Shown: positions 45,045 to 59,082 of the stretch, one piece after another
Layout of the letters: every line of letters begins with the position of its first letter
Position numbering within the stretch: the stretch's first letter is position 1
From: Helianthus annuus
Lineage: Eukaryota > Streptophyta > Magnoliopsida > Asterales > Asteraceae
Assembly: GCF_002127325.2 (NCBI RefSeq)
Contig: NC_035435.2
Span: forward strand, 111,148,517-111,212,516
Direction: 5' to 3'
DNA length: 64,000 nt
Made by a program: the position numbers and the translations under genes
Notes under the pieces: model-generated
Databases searched by the model: none
Told to the model about the DNA's origin: nothing
The model's input: the letters and a program-made list of their open reading frames with translations, nothing else

Positions 45045-45807
45045 CATTCTTTCATCGTATCATTTACCATTTTATTTCTTATGATATGTTTTAGCATCAG
45101 TCTTTTACATTAAACTTCAGGTGTTGCGTCCCAATACTTCATTCCATATTCTATTTCATGCATCGCGTCTCGTCACGACATTCTGCGTTCTATTTCTAGT
45201 GGTGTACCCACCCTTCTTTCTTAAGTCTGAATCACATTCTTAAACTTTTCATTTTTATCTTTCTTTCTTACATTTGGTCCAATCCTTTAAGAATCATTGG
45301 ACCCTACTTTCACTAGTTTGACCAGGCATAAGTGGGATAATTCTCATGTTTTCTCGAGCTTCCTATGCTTCTTGCGCACTGGCCAGGTGCGCAATCCACA
45401 TACTAGCCTCGAGTCATCAGGGGAATCATCTTCTTATATCCGGGAAAACCATCTTCAATTCGTGAATCATTTATTTAAATCCTTCTAAGGCTTTATTCGA
45501 ATCCTTAAAATATACTACCTATCGGTACATACAAATTTTTTTTTTCAAACTTCGTGTACCTGAGATTCAATGCTTGCTTTATTACTTGCCTTCACTTCCT
45601 TGCTAGTCCGCGACTGTGTAACATCCTCGTTGTCCATGCATGTTCACCTTAATACATCCATCATTATTAGTATCATTACACATATACTTACTTGTATCAA
45701 GTTTTACCTTTCTGTCTTGATCGAGTCTCGGATTGTACGGTCACTATTCACAGAGCACACGGGTTTGAGTTCAAGTACTTACCTCCTCGTACTTGATTTC
45801 CCTCAAA

Positions 45808-45824
45808 CCATGGCTCTGATACCA
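45808..45824 (-). other. Primer-binding site of the LARD-like element
   Basis: TGGTATCAGAGCCATGG on the minus strand, three bases from the LTR end TCTTACA. Initiator tRNA-Met type. It identifies 45828-49375 as the 5' LTR. Confidence 0.9.
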
Positions 45825-45827
45825 ACT

Positions 45828-48800
45828 TGTAAGACCCTACCACGTAATATTTTTAAATCGACGCAGCGGAAATACGAGCCTTAAAATTTCTTTCTTTAAT
45901 AAACATATTTCTAACATAAAAGTTCAGATGCAATTTATTAAACATTTACTGGAAGGGTTTTACAATATTCACATTGTATTGACGCTTCAAAGCAATACAT
46001 ATTTCGAACTATTTGACCGTTCTTTCCATACAACCCTTGCTCTTGACTCGATCTACGTCCGCTCAGCTTCGTTAGTAGAAGAAGGAATCCATGTGGTACC
46101 TGTGAACATCACATACAACTAAATCATTAGACATTGACAACCTCATACGACACTAGTCTCACGCAATTAACTTCCGTGTAGCATTCGACTATTCTCTTGA
46201 AATCTCTCGTTCCAAGTTCAGCTTCAACTTCATAAGGATCCGTCATTCTCATTCCTGCATTATATTCTAAACTCAAGTGTGTCGTTAGTAACGTTAATTC
46301 TCAATACATCTAAATTATGCATTCGCACGTACATACACACGTACATACTTACAACCGTACACGTTTACATCCCTACATATATTCAAATATACTTAAAATC
46401 ATGTATTCATACCTATGTGTATCGTACATGTCCTTGTATGCCAAAATACATATAACACGTGCAATTAAAGTCATATTCCCTTAACCACCTCCTACTATTG
46501 TATTATAAACATATGTAATAATTCACAAGTAAGCATTCTTATGAACAAGTTTTATCATTTTATCCGTATAAACTGTTCTAACACATTTCCTTTCACCATT
46601 TAATTATTTATAAGATACGCACTTTTACATGAACTTGAGTGCATAGCTATCTATTTTAATAAGGTTAGTGCTTTCTTATGCCTAACAAGGCTTACGGAGT
46701 CTTTACGGAGCACCCGGACGGAAATGAGTTCAACCGAGAGCGCTACATGGCGAAAACAGAAAGCAGGAAACGGAGGCACCGTCGCCGACGCCGACGCCTC
46801 ACCAGGCCGTCGGTGACGCCCACTAATTTTGTCCGTCGGGAAAGAAGTCCGTAGACAGGAAATTAAGACGTCGTAAGCACAGAACCACCCAAGCACCATC
46901 ACCGACGGTCCTTTGGGACGTCGGCGACGCCCCTTCTGCATCCCAGACGCTAATTTCTACTTTTTGGCTATCGGGATCGATTATACTTGCACCACGAGCG
47001 TTCCAAACGTATGGTAACATCCTTTCAAGGTCCCAAATCATACCAATACTTTCCCCATGCCTTAATGGCCGAAACCTCACCTTACCCCGTTTCCTAGTTT
47101 TGACCCGTTTGATCTTTATTACACACTTTCCGACTTAGTTAACATTTTTGACCCATCACCACAAAACTAAACTTAGAACTTCATTTGATCTTACGTTCTT
47201 ACATATCTCACTATTCGCAACATATGACAAAATTAACAAATCTTTCTAAATACTCAAAAGAGGTTCGGAACTTACTTATACTTCATTATGTTATGACAAT
47301 AATACCTTATTTGACCCATTCGATCTATTTAGCGAGAACCATCGTTTTCATTCAACCAAATCCATATTGAGTTCGTAACATACCCAATTATCTAGAACAC
47401 TACCTTATTTAAACAAGCTAAGAAGTGAAATCGGAATCACTTACCTTGAGTACTCCAATAAGTGTATTTGTCACCTTGCCTTATCTTGACCCGTTATCCT
47501 CCTATGCTTGAGCTCTCCTTGACACGTTCCTATTATCTCATTCCATTACATCCATTCAATAGTTAGTATACATAATCATACGCATCACTAATCACACTTC
47601 TATTCACGTGTCAATCGCTTAACGAGTTCAACATGTATCATAATACTACAATGCTAATCAATCTAACAATTTATCATTCCATCATCACAAAAAGTCATAC
47701 ATGAGCTTCTAGCATGCACAATTATGTATTTACATCATGTTCATTATTCTTTCAAAATTCCATACTTAGAATGATAACATTTTCTAAGTTAGGCAACTTG
47801 TTTCACACGTTTAACATTTCATACCATTTCTTAACACCTTGGTTTTTACACATCCATTCTACTATTTTCTATCAACAACCCGTTTCGACCCGTTGGTGCA
47901 ATTATATGCATAAACTAGTTGGTAAGTGTTTTAGACACTTAAAACAATCAAATAACTTACTAATAATTTATTAAAATCAGTAGTTCATGATTCACACAAG
48001 TGTGCATAACAATACAACTATTTTTACGTAATATTTATACTAAAAATGTGCAACAACTTTCTGCGCAGCAGCTGTTCACGACACATTTTAACCCATTTAT
48101 CTTCTGATTCAGTTCTTCATGTTCAAATATGAAATGATCTACACTCAGAGACCTTTCTAAGCATATAAAGATCGTAACAATCGGACGTTCCTATGATTTT
48201 ATATGATTTTTACAAAATCAGCACAGAAGCTGAAATGCTTCCAAACAGCTTGCTGTCAAAACAGTATTGCCGACTTTGGGCACTGTTTTGGCCTGTTTAA
48301 CATCCGAATTCATCAAACATGTTCAAACACAAAACGTAATATGTTTAAATAGCTTTTTGAGCATATAAGGCTCGACCTCACAGGTCCTTCCTATGATTTT
48401 ATATGATTTTTGCAAAATTGTTGCGCAACAAATTTTAATTCTAATCAGCTTTGTTACTCGATACACGTAGCATGCATTTTGTACACAACATCATAACTAA
48501 GCACTTTTCATACTTATAATACATGATCACCTTCATTACTATTTAATTAGCATTCCATACAAGTGATAACACATACTAACCTATACTAGGCATTTCATCA
48601 AACACTTGGTGTGCGAACTACTTTCCAAGCATAGTGTACAAGTGGTTTAAGCATGTTCTTCCCAAATTCATCTCATGAACCATTACATTCAAACGAAATC
48701 ATATTGTCATTAATTCTACATCTTGTTTATCATATAACATCTTATGCATTAACACAATACAATTTCACATCTACATATTCATCATAATCATCTTCATACT

Positions 48801-49375
48801 CATGCACATGGGTTTCATCCTAAATCATCAAGATAACTCAAAATTCTACCATAAATCAACTTAAACACAATAGTATTAACAAGTATTCATTCCAATTTCA
48901 ATCCAATTCACGGATTCATTCTAACCCCTTTTCATCAACAATCACTAGAACACAAAATTTAACTTACCACATGATTGTGAGTACTAGATCATCAAGAAAT
49001 CGGGTTCATGCATCAATCTCAACTTGAATCCATCTTCAATTTAGACTTAAAGGGGCTGAATTTGAGGGTTTATCCTTTTTCCTTTGTGGGTGTCGACATA
49101 CACCTCCAACACACACACACAATACTGAGTTTTCTAGATTATGTAAAACTTAAACTCAATTTTTCCAAGTTTAGCCCCTCTATTTTGTCACATCCTCACA
49201 ATTGCCACCAAACTCATTCATTACTTGTTTTGACTAAATAATTTAACTAGGCTAAATAGCCTAGTCATTTTATTTCATGTTTTATCATTTGGAACATACG
49301 ATAAATATAAAAATTCAAGGTTTTAGGGCGTTGCTCATATGACGAATGTGAGCATTCGAGTTTTGGGGCGTTACA
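45828..49375 (-). repeat. 5' LTR of the LARD-like element
   Basis: 3,548 bp, almost identical to 40078-43623. Visible differences include single-base changes and an extra 6-bp gccgac unit near 46785. An ac run near 49115 is shorter than its partner near 43365. Confidence 0.92.
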
Positions 49376-49472
49376 ATACATTCTCCTATTTTCTCATATA
49401 TTGAGCCCTAATCTATACAATGCAATGTAAGACTTGATCTAAGACGAAATCAACAGATGCAGTGCACCAACA
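49376..49472 (-). repeat. 3' LTR of the gag-only copia element, proximal part
   Basis: In minus-strand sense the LTR starts TGTTGGTGCACTGC at 49472, right after a polypurine tract (CATCTGAGGGGGAGTC, 49473-49488). It continues at 40077 once the nested element is removed. Confidence 0.65.
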
Positions 49473-51637
49473 GACTCCCCCTCAGATGTTGATGGAGTCG
49501 TACATCACCATGCTGTGACCTCATATCTTCAGTCTTGATCAGTCTCTGGGCTTTTCTTTCTTTTTCTTCACCAACAGACTCCCCCTCACGATTTGCTGGC
49601 ATTCCTTTGTTCTTCAGCAACATCTTCAGGATCTTTGTCTGGACTTCACATGTTTTCAGGATCGATCAGTCTGACTCAAACAGAAATCTTCAGGAATCAA
49701 AACCTGACACTTTATCTTCTGATCCAAGATCAAACCTGACTATTCCTGCACATTCTTAACCCAGCAATTAGATTTCTAAAATTAACAACTTGAGAGCACC
49801 AACACTAACTCTCTCTCAACTCCATGTGCATCAATTACAACTCTCCCTCAAACTATGATGAACCACTTGATGATTTGACAGCTATATTTTGATAATTTGA
49901 AGCACTCCCCCTCACAACAAGATCATCATGTCTAGCACTAGGAATTTTGAAAATCAGCTTTCCAATATCAGTTGTCGAAAATATTTTTGACTTTTTCAAA
50001 AGTTTATGCTAATACACACTGAAAATCTTTTTGGATTTTGTAATAAAGAAACATGTATTGCAGTAAAGAAATATTTACAATCAATATTTTTGTGAGTTCG
50101 TGTAAGAGGATCATATCAGTTTATGAGACATGTTACTAACACCGTTAAGCTTGATCACATTTTCAGTTCTAAACAATTCACCTAGATTGTCAGTATATCG
50201 GTCCACTGAAATTTTCACACAAAGTTCAATAGATCTGAGATACGATATTAATGTCTTAGATACTAACTTATTCGTGTGTCTCACTACTTGAATATACTCC
50301 TGTATCCAGATCCCAATATTTAGTCTTACAGGTGAGTATACCACAGCTGATATCTGTATAGGGGTTAGATGCGAGGGCCGTGAGAGCTCAGGTCGATACT
50401 TCCGTATACACAGAGAGATGACGGCTTCGACTTTTGGTGAGTCCCCTTTAGAGGATCTTTTTATTTCAACAGCAGCGACTATCAATTTTATTGTTTCATC
50501 AGCATGCTGAGGGCGATGCTATGTTTCAAGCATTTGCGGAAAGCATTATCCGGGGACTAGGTCAGTACTTCCATACAGCAGAAGTCCCGGGATAATACTC
50601 CAGATATCACTGAGCATAAAGACCTAGTATCTCAGAATAAGGGACCTTTCAAACAAGATTTCAGGGGTTACCTATATATCCAAGTTTGTGTTAACCCACA
50701 GAACAAGCAAGTTTGAAATTTAGTTTATATCTCGTCACAATTTACTAAGTGTGAAAAAACCTACTGGCACATCCTCAGTGAGATTATTTATCACATTTTA
50801 TCTTTACATTTCTTTAGCATGTTGTGACAGCCTACTGATGTACTATCATTTCCTCTTTTCACAACAAAACTCATTTTTGAATTTTATCATGTTTTTGACT
50901 TTTTCAAATTTTCTAATGTTTTTGGATTTTCTGAAATTTTCTACTCCCCCTAAAATGCAAACACATTAAAGAAATTTGAAAACTACTAGACTCTTGACCC
51001 ACTTGAAAACATAGAAAACAACACAAACTGTACAAAAACTTGACAACTGACATCGAATCACTTCAAATCGCCATTCACTCGGCATAAACAATCTGAACTC
51101 CCCCTTTCACAAACCATTTTCTCATTTAGATCTCAAAACACTTAAGTTTGTTTTAATCAAAATGATTTTTCCGGAAAATAAGTTTGTTTTTACCACTTTT
51201 TAAGTTTACCACTTGTGAAGCATGGGGATATGGTTCATCACCTTGTTTATCAACCTCATATGTATAGTAAATCAAGTACAACTTAATGTCCCTGATTTAT
51301 CATTTTCAGTTCAGAAACCTCTGTATCACTTGTAAACATAATCTCTTCAAAGTATAACCAACAAATACCACTTGTAAGTAAACCAAATAATACCACTTGT
51401 AGGTTTTACTGTAGGAATGAAACATCTACAGAAACCTATTTACCACTTGTCAAATTAGTCAGAAAGATGCCGATTCCTGCTTCTCAATTACCAACCTGGA
51501 AGCTCCGGCGTAGTCCTTTAACCTGTAAAATTCATACACTATTCAAAATCTTTCAAACAAACTTTTCAACTACTAGAAAGATGCCGATTCCTGATCCACG
51601 ATATAAACTTGGGATCTCCGGCATAGTCCTAAGACTA
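49473..51637 (-). mobile_element. Non-coding 3' internal part of the gag-only copia element
   Basis: This is where copia protease, integrase and RT would be expected after gag, but no such motif is present in any frame. Only a 124-codon minus-strand frame (50111-50485) is open and it has no recognisable domain. Phrases such as accacttg and cagactccccctc recur. The element is therefore gag-only. Confidence 0.65.
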
Positions 51638-52961
51638 TCATGGGAAGCAAACTTCCATCCAAGTCTTCTCAGACTTGATGGTTTTCAGTTCTTGCTCAGT
51701 GGGGTTGTATGTTGCCTTTTTAGTTGCGTAAAAGTCTTTAACCCCCTTTGCTTTCCCATTTAACATTTTCCCAAAAATCTTTTTAACATTCCCGTTGAAT
51801 GTTTTCTCGACATCAAAAACTTTTTTCTCATTGTAAAACTGATTTGAAATCTCTGTTTTACCAACTTTCTTTTTAATATCCTCAAATTTCAGTGATGGAA
51901 AATCATCATCATTCACCGAAATTTTCTCTTCAACCTGTGGCTCTTCTGGCTTTGTGGAACCAGATTCATCGCCGACATTCACATCAACCTTTTTAGCAAC
52001 CCACATTTGGTTTTCTTTTCCTTTCTTTTCATACCTATTTTTCTTTGAACATTCACCAACCCCGTAAGTTGAATTCTCAAAAACTTTAAGTTTTTCAGTT
52101 GATGATTCAATATCAACAACTTTTTCTTTTAATTTCTGAGAAACTCCCTGTTTTGTTTTTGCATTCTTTGAACAATTCCATGCAATGTGACCAGCTTCAT
52201 TGCATTTGTAACAGGTTCTAGTCTCTCTTTGATACACCACTTCATCTCCCTTCTTTCTCTTCTCAGCCAGAAACTCTTGGTTTGACTGTCTCCAGAATGG
52301 TTTCTTCTGCTCCTCATCTGAGCTTCCACCTGACACAAATTCTGTTTTAGTTTTAGAATTTTTATCATTTTTCTGATTTTCTGGTGGAACTAAACCTAAA
52401 CCTTTTTTTTTGTAGCTACGATTTTGATTAGGTTTCTTTTGAAAACCAGGACCAGAATTGTAACCCTTTTTCTTGTTTAGACGTTGTTGAACTCTTGAAG
52501 TATATTTTTTAGATTTTTCAAAACTTTTCAAAACTTTCAATTCAGGAATATTAATCTCTATTAGTTTGAAAGTTTTGTTAATTAATTCTGTTTTAATACT
52601 CCTTATTGGGAACTCTTTGTTGTAATATAATTTGTCAGAACCATTCAAAGTATAAACAACTTCAAATGTTTCATCATTCAAATTTGCCTTTGATAACAGA
52701 AACTCTTTATTATAAGACCGTTTAACCGACGAATTTTCCCTGTTGACTGACAATTTTGACTTTCCAGACTCAGACTTTGACTCGGACTCCTCATCAGTAT
52801 CCAACACCTGATCGACCACCTTTTTGATCAACTCAGACTCATGATCAGTATCAGACGAGGTAAATGTGACATCAATGTTATCCGGTAAAATGTCAGTTGT
52901 GTCGGTTTTTAGCTTTATATTGACTGCTTTTTCCAATTACTCCTCGTTTGGTTTTCTAGGA
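51638..52961 (-). pseudogene. Copia-type gag, C-terminal part with CCHC knuckle
   Basis: Minus-strand frame entering from the nested element and ending at 51638. A TAA at 52937-52939 lies between the KPNEE and LEKAVN stretches; the frame is open on both sides, so one base change (for example Gln to stop) is likely. Contents in order: an acidic Ser/Glu-rich part, a Lys-rich part (KKGLGLVPPENQK), the knuckle CYKCNEAGHIAWNC (52167-52212), a long charged tail and the end TWMEVCFP. The first part of the gene lies on the other side of the inserted element (63606-64000). Such CCHC proteins without pol occur in Asteraceae copia-derived elements, as far as I recall. Confidence 0.8.
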
Positions 52962-52966
52962 GAGTA

Positions 52967-55627
52967 TGTAACATCCCTATTTTTATATAAGAATTATAAG
53001 TTTGGTTAAATTTATAAACCACTAGTAACTAGTTTATTTTTACTATAAATATTCAACCCAAATAGTTTTAAACAATATTTTATATAGTTGGTTGAAATAT
53101 TATTCTAATCAAATTGGCATGTATATGGGTGACCTTATTAATAAAATAAAAGTCTATATAAACTTATATTATTAGACAAGGTATATTACGGGTAAGTTGA
53201 AGATTAGAAATATAAAGTAATTAAACGGGTCTAGGAACCGTATAATAATTAAATTATAAAAATACATTGTATTTTGACCCTACTCTATTTTTAAAGAAAC
53301 TTAGACCCAAATGTAGACAAAAACATTCTCGTTCTAATAACATATTTATTATTTTCTAAAACGCCCTACTTTAGAAGTTATAAGCGCCAAATAAGTAAAG
53401 CAGTTAAATTAATTAAAATATATATAAATAGTAAAAGTATACGTTTATAATAAAATAACATGAAAATGTAAAAAAAAAAACTAAAAAAACTAAACATTTG
53501 ATAAAGAAAGTGTACGTATACACTTGAAATTTAAAATAAATAGTAAAATAATTAAATTGAATCACTTACGTGTAAGATAAAATCAAAATAATATTTTATT
53601 TTAAAACTATACATGATATACGTGTGGTATGGCAAACATTAATAAAAATGATACGTGTCCCATCTTGGACATCTATAAATAGAGAATCACCATTTGTCTA
53701 TTGAATCTAGCCAGCCTTCCTATCTCTCTCAAAACAAATTCGCCAACTTCTTTTATCTCCCTAGATATTTATTATTTAATAAAAATAATAAAGCCATGTT
53801 CTGTTTTAAGTATTGTAACTCCCGATCACCGCTATCCTTTCTGATTGATCTGAGCCTCATAACATATGTCAGGGCTCTGCCCGACTAAGTTGTTGGGATT
53901 CTATCTCGGGACATCGGGACAAGGTTGAATTAGGGGTATTATAATTAACACGAGTGCATTATATATTTTTTTAATAGCTCAGAAGTTATACCCAAAATTC
54001 TACCAGGAGACTTTCTAGTTGAACCCTAAAGTTACAAAGTGGGTTCATTTTCTTTTCTCACCATTTTATTCTCTTTTTGTAATTTACCCCAAAACTATTA
54101 TTTATTATATATTATTCTATTTTGTAAACAACTCTCAATCAAAATTCAAATCTATTATTTTATTTACCCAATAGGAAACCCTAATTGAGACACCCAAGTA
54201 ATCCTGCACCACTCCTAAAATTTTCAGAACAATTAGAATCAGGATCAGGGCCCCTAAAACTCAGGAGTGGTATTCTCTACTCGACGATTATCCATAATAA
54301 TTTGCTGTCAAAATTTGAAATTATCATTTCATCGAATCAGCTAACCATCAATGCACGTAGCAAGCCTATGACGGAATGTAGGTCTCCGCGTCACGCGACG
54401 CCCCTATGGGACCCCTCGCGTCACGCGAGGGGGTCAATTTTTGGCTATAAATAGCTTGGTTCACAAGCTATTCGTCTGTGTCAAAACCAATTCACAAAAG
54501 TGAATTCTCACCACTCAAAATTCAAATTTAAGATATTGGGGTACTGCTACGATACCGGGTATTAACTCGATCGCTGCTACGATTCAATATCCGATTGACT
54601 GAAACTATCCGACAGGATGTTTAAGTGTTATCCTTTGTCATTAGTCGTGATTCCGACAGGATGTTTGAGTGCCGCCCAAACTCGGGGTAGACTCTGTCAT
54701 TCTTTGTGAATCCGATGGATGTTTAAGTGATTACACTTTGTCATTCGTTGTGAGGGTTTTAATCTCGTGAGTTTATCGTAAATGCTGTATTAGTTAATTA
54801 CCTAGTTTTCGTATGCATTATAGTTTAAATTAGGTTATCAGGCTTATCAGTAGACTAAACTCTACCCATACACTTGCAATCAAAGTAGATGCTAATTCTC
54901 AGAAGAAATTGAATCAGGAAGCTTGTTAATTCAATACTGCATGCTTATAATGTGAGTCATTCTCTTTTATTCAAAATGTTTTATGAAATCTTAAATATTT
55001 TCAGAGTTATAATTACAGTGATTAAGTTTATGTAATCACCAAATTACAGCCGGTATGTGGGGTATTGTGCACATTACTACTGTTGTTATCACTTTAGGTG
55101 GGCGAACCTAATTAGTGATATTCGTCACCATTGGGGCAGCCAATGGGGGATATGACCACAGTCACCGAAATGAGTCGAGTGACAAATATTGTGGGTAGTT
55201 GGTTTGATATCAGAAACATTGTAATCTCTCTTAATACTGTGAATTATAACAAATCTGTTTTTATAAAACCTGAATGAACTCACTTAGTATTTCCCGCTGA
55301 CAAAACCTTTTTAAAACGCGTTTCAGGTAATTACAGTAGATTGGAGTAAGAATTGGATCCGGCACTAAAAGACTTCAAGAAGTGGCTTATTTTATTAATT
55401 AAATCAAATTAAGAAATATTGTTTTTATTAAAAGCTACCTTTGTAAAAAAATGGAATTTATTCCATCTATTTAAATAAAATCCGGTGTTTCTAAACTCTA
55501 ATATTTTTTTTCCTAATTCACGGTCCTGATGAAAATTCCGCTGCAATGTTTTTCAAAAATAACCACCGGTACCGCTTGGCTGCTCGCGACTCCCGATTCC
55601 GTCCAGGGTTGGTCGGGGGTCGTGACA
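52967..55627 (+). repeat. 5' LTR with two TATA boxes
   Basis: Begins TGTAACATCCC and ends GTCGTGACA. CTATAAATAG occurs at 53673-53682 and again at 54445-54454, each followed by a leader-like stretch. The 3' half carries repeated gacaggatgtttaagtg phrases (54612, 54656, 54712) and the gtatttcccgctgacaaaac block shared with the LTRs at 22430-23761 and 1582-5555. The frame at 54185-54454 is not conserved coding. Confidence 0.93.
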
Positions 55628-58600
55628 GAAGGTGGTATCAGAGCCACTACTTTAAGCCTATAAGTGTTGTGATAATAATACTTAAGCTTAAATAAAAGAG
55701 TTAGGAGATTGCTATTAACTGGTAGCACATCTGATAGCATTTTAGACTTGAACATAAGAAAAGATGCCTTAGTATAAGCTAAGCCACTTATTTAAACAAT
55801 TAGATGTTGTAATAATACCTAAAGTTAGGAACTGAATATTGTCTGATAACCTCAGGATGATATTTAGACTTGAACTTAAGAAATTTTGACCCTAATATAA
55901 GTTTCAAGATAAATTACTGGATATTGGTATGCCATAAGAACGACGATTAGCAGGCAATAGCACTTAATTGCTATTTATTCTTGTTTATTGATATTACTTA
56001 GTCCAGAATAAAGATATGTATGGAAATACAAATTTCCTTGATTCTGAATAAAAGCCCTAATAAAAGAGGCAGTTTTAAAAATCTTGAAAAGATACTATTT
56101 ATGGGAAATAGAAATTTTTCTCTGGCAAAACTGGGTATAGAGTAGCAGACTCTCTAGCTTGTCTGGATATACTGAAGTTACCTCTCCGGCGCGAACCGGA
56201 TAAGACGGGGTAAATAATATGTCAAATCAGTGACAAGATTTCCTTAAATAATATCATGACCAGATATCTGACTTGTTTTTGAAAATATGAATCTGTTAAA
56301 TACATTGACCTTATAGCGGGTATGTATATTACAACATATATGATTATATAGATATGTATACCTATAAGGAATTCCAAAAGCCAAATAGGAACAAAGCACA
56401 AGCATATGTGTCTAGATTTCTTTATCAGGAATCTCTTTTCCGATATCAAACATTATTTCGTCTGATCATTTGTCTCAAAGCTCGTGTGACAAAATAAACA
56501 ATGGAAACCCTTTAAGTTGAAATACCATCCAAAAATATAAGAATTACCAATGCGTTATCATAAACTATTAACGTTAGTAAGAAACATGTAAAAGTTGTGC
56601 TAATGCACAAGAAAACACATGAAACTTAAAATTATACGTCCACAGACGTTAAAGTATGTCACACACAACTTTCAAGGCAAGACCTTTGGAAAATATAATT
56701 GGGCACGACGATACCAATACTAATTCCGTCAGTAGAAGAACTACTAATTACAAAGAAGCACTTTTGCCACGCAAACAACACGAATCTTGCTGAGGTACGT
56801 TAAAACAAGATTTCACAACTATCAGTGCACAGTCTAATCAGAGTCATAATTATTAACACTACAAAAGAAGTCATATACCTTTACAAAATCCCCTATTTCA
56901 TTTTATTTGACATTCCTCGGTAATGTCATTTAGTAAACAGTTATCACACGAAGTTCCAGATAAAGTTCTTATATTCCTTTAGTTGCAATTCTGACTTTTG
57001 CCTATAAAAAGTTGACTTTCGCGTTTCCACTTCCCTAAATGGTCATCATACCATGAGGATTTCTTTCATAGTAGCAAATATTGATCCATTTCTTTTCTTG
57101 GTAAATCCACACGTTACACATGCACTGTTTGTTGCGCATGTGGTTCATTTAAGTTATGAAGACCATAGGAGGACTTCATTCTAATTTGTTGTTTTATTAA
57201 AACTCACATAACGTTCCGCTATACTTGATTTTTGCATTGTAAACCGTGTTTTTACAAAGCGATGACTCTTTAATATCGAATCAATGAATTTCTTGAAAAA
57301 CTCGATTTTCTTTGAAGGGTATACATGATTTCTGTTGTGATCATGTCCAAACTTCCTTACTAAAAACTCGTTTTATTCAAACCAAGTTAACTTGCTCGCA
57401 ATACGTATTCAATTCAAAGTCCCATATGATATTTTTAGGCCATCATAATCCCAATAAGCACTTCGATTCTCTTGAACTATAACGTGCTTCCTTGGCCTTC
57501 GACTTCACCAAATTATTTCTTTGATCGGGATCACCTTGTGGTGACGTTTTCACAAATTTAAAGATGGCACTAATCTCATTTAAATTTATGTTTAGTTATT
57601 TATTATTGGTAATTAATATTAGTTTTATTATTAGTAATAATATATTAATAGTAATAGTGTTAGTATTGTTTTAAAATACTAGGGTTATTGTCAGGGACAA
57701 ATATTAGATAGCCTAGCCTTATTTAGGCATGGACTGATCAACCATGCTTAAACAAGACAGCACTAACCAATATCCAACCATGATAATAACTAGTTAACGT
57801 ATATAAATTAAAGTCATCATATCTATTTAGTAAAATTTAATTATATATAAAAATATTTTACTTTGTACTGTAAGGAGAAGACATATTTTCATAAAACAAT
57901 ACAAGAATTAAATTGACGAATAAAATTATATAAATAATTGTCTATCACATGTTTTGTGGTAACTATGTACCATAACGCTCTGGCAATAAAATGACCATAT
58001 AAGAATAATATGGTAGTCATCAACTACGTTGGGTTAGAAAAACATTGTAATATATAAGAATAGTCTCTGTTTTTACTTATTTACAACATTTGTAAATACA
58101 TTCACAACGTTATATGGTTTCAAAATAAAAATAAGTAATCATATAGAATCAACCCATTAAGTGTTATATATTTACAAAATATTTTACAAATATTTTTGTA
58201 CAATAAATATTTTTACACCTTTATTTACAAACTTTCATTTAACATTATAAATAATAGTGATTTCTTTTACAAAATAATAATACTAAAATATTTTGTAATA
58301 ACTTCATTACGGTGTTTTGTAATATATAGTAAATATAAGTTATTTTACATAGTATAGTAATACTAAAATAATATTTATTTCAAAGTGGTGACCATTTACA
58401 TATAGTAAAAATGCGTAACAAATAATATGTATTACATTTGCTTTACAAAAATAGTATAATGGTTGGTCATACCAAAATAACTTATTCTTATTATATTTCA
58501 ATCTCTAGGACATAGTATGAAAAATATGGTCACTAACAGTATACTATCACATTATTTCACAATTAAAACAACTTGGAACTCTAAACAATGATACATTAAC

Positions 58601-59082
58601 TCTATTGTCCTTTGGTGTATCTTTGCAATTCACTCATCTCAACACATTAATTTTCTCATATCATAAATTCAATATTTGACAAATCATTTTTCATACTTTT
58701 ATTTCATTTGGAACCTGTCAATTCTAAGTCTTCCTCAGTTGCCAATCAAATTAAGCTTTCTTTTAACAAAGAATTTTTTTGATAAAAAAAAATCCTTCAC
58801 ATTCATTTTAAGTATCTATTGATCATATATCTTTTGGCTTGAACCTAGTCACTTTGGAAATTATATCATTTTCATCTCATTCGGTTGTCATCGATTTCTT
58901 GAACTAATTCAGTTGAACCATTGAATCCTACTTATGGTACAACTCGTATTTACAAAATTTGATATTTTAATTCTATGTCATTTACCTTAATATTGTTTTT
59001 ATTGACTAAAACGTGACATAAGTCTAAAAGAAATATCGTAACCCAAATCTCGAGGACGAGATTTAAAACAAGGTGGGGAGAA
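55628..59082 (+). mobile_element. Internal region of the non-autonomous element, non-coding
   Basis: The primer site TGGTATCAGAGCCA lies at 55633-55646, five bases after the LTR. The first 1.6 kb match 1-1581 in reverse complement. From about 57580 the sequence is very AT-rich and without features up to the polypurine tract. No open frame above 75 codons was seen on either strand. Confidence 0.85.

Larger units (their letters stand above)
40078..49375 (-). mobile_element. Large non-autonomous LTR element (LARD-like), TSD ataca
   Basis: 9,298 bp, with 3,546-bp and 3,548-bp LTRs and an internal region of only 2,204 bp (43624-45827). The identical duplication ataca lies at 40073-40077 and 49376-49380. 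The primer site and polypurine tract show that it reads on the minus strand. No gag, protease, RT or integrase motif is present in any frame, so it must rely on proteins from another element. Small LTR differences (about 1% by eye) imply a recent insertion. The size class fits large retrotransposon derivatives (LARDs). Its only long open frames are in a 48-bp minisatellite. Confidence 0.93.

Noticed and set aside
54185..54454. 89-codon frame repeated at 62166-62435
   Set aside because: Lies across the LTR leader and second TATA box; duplicated only because LTRs are duplicated.
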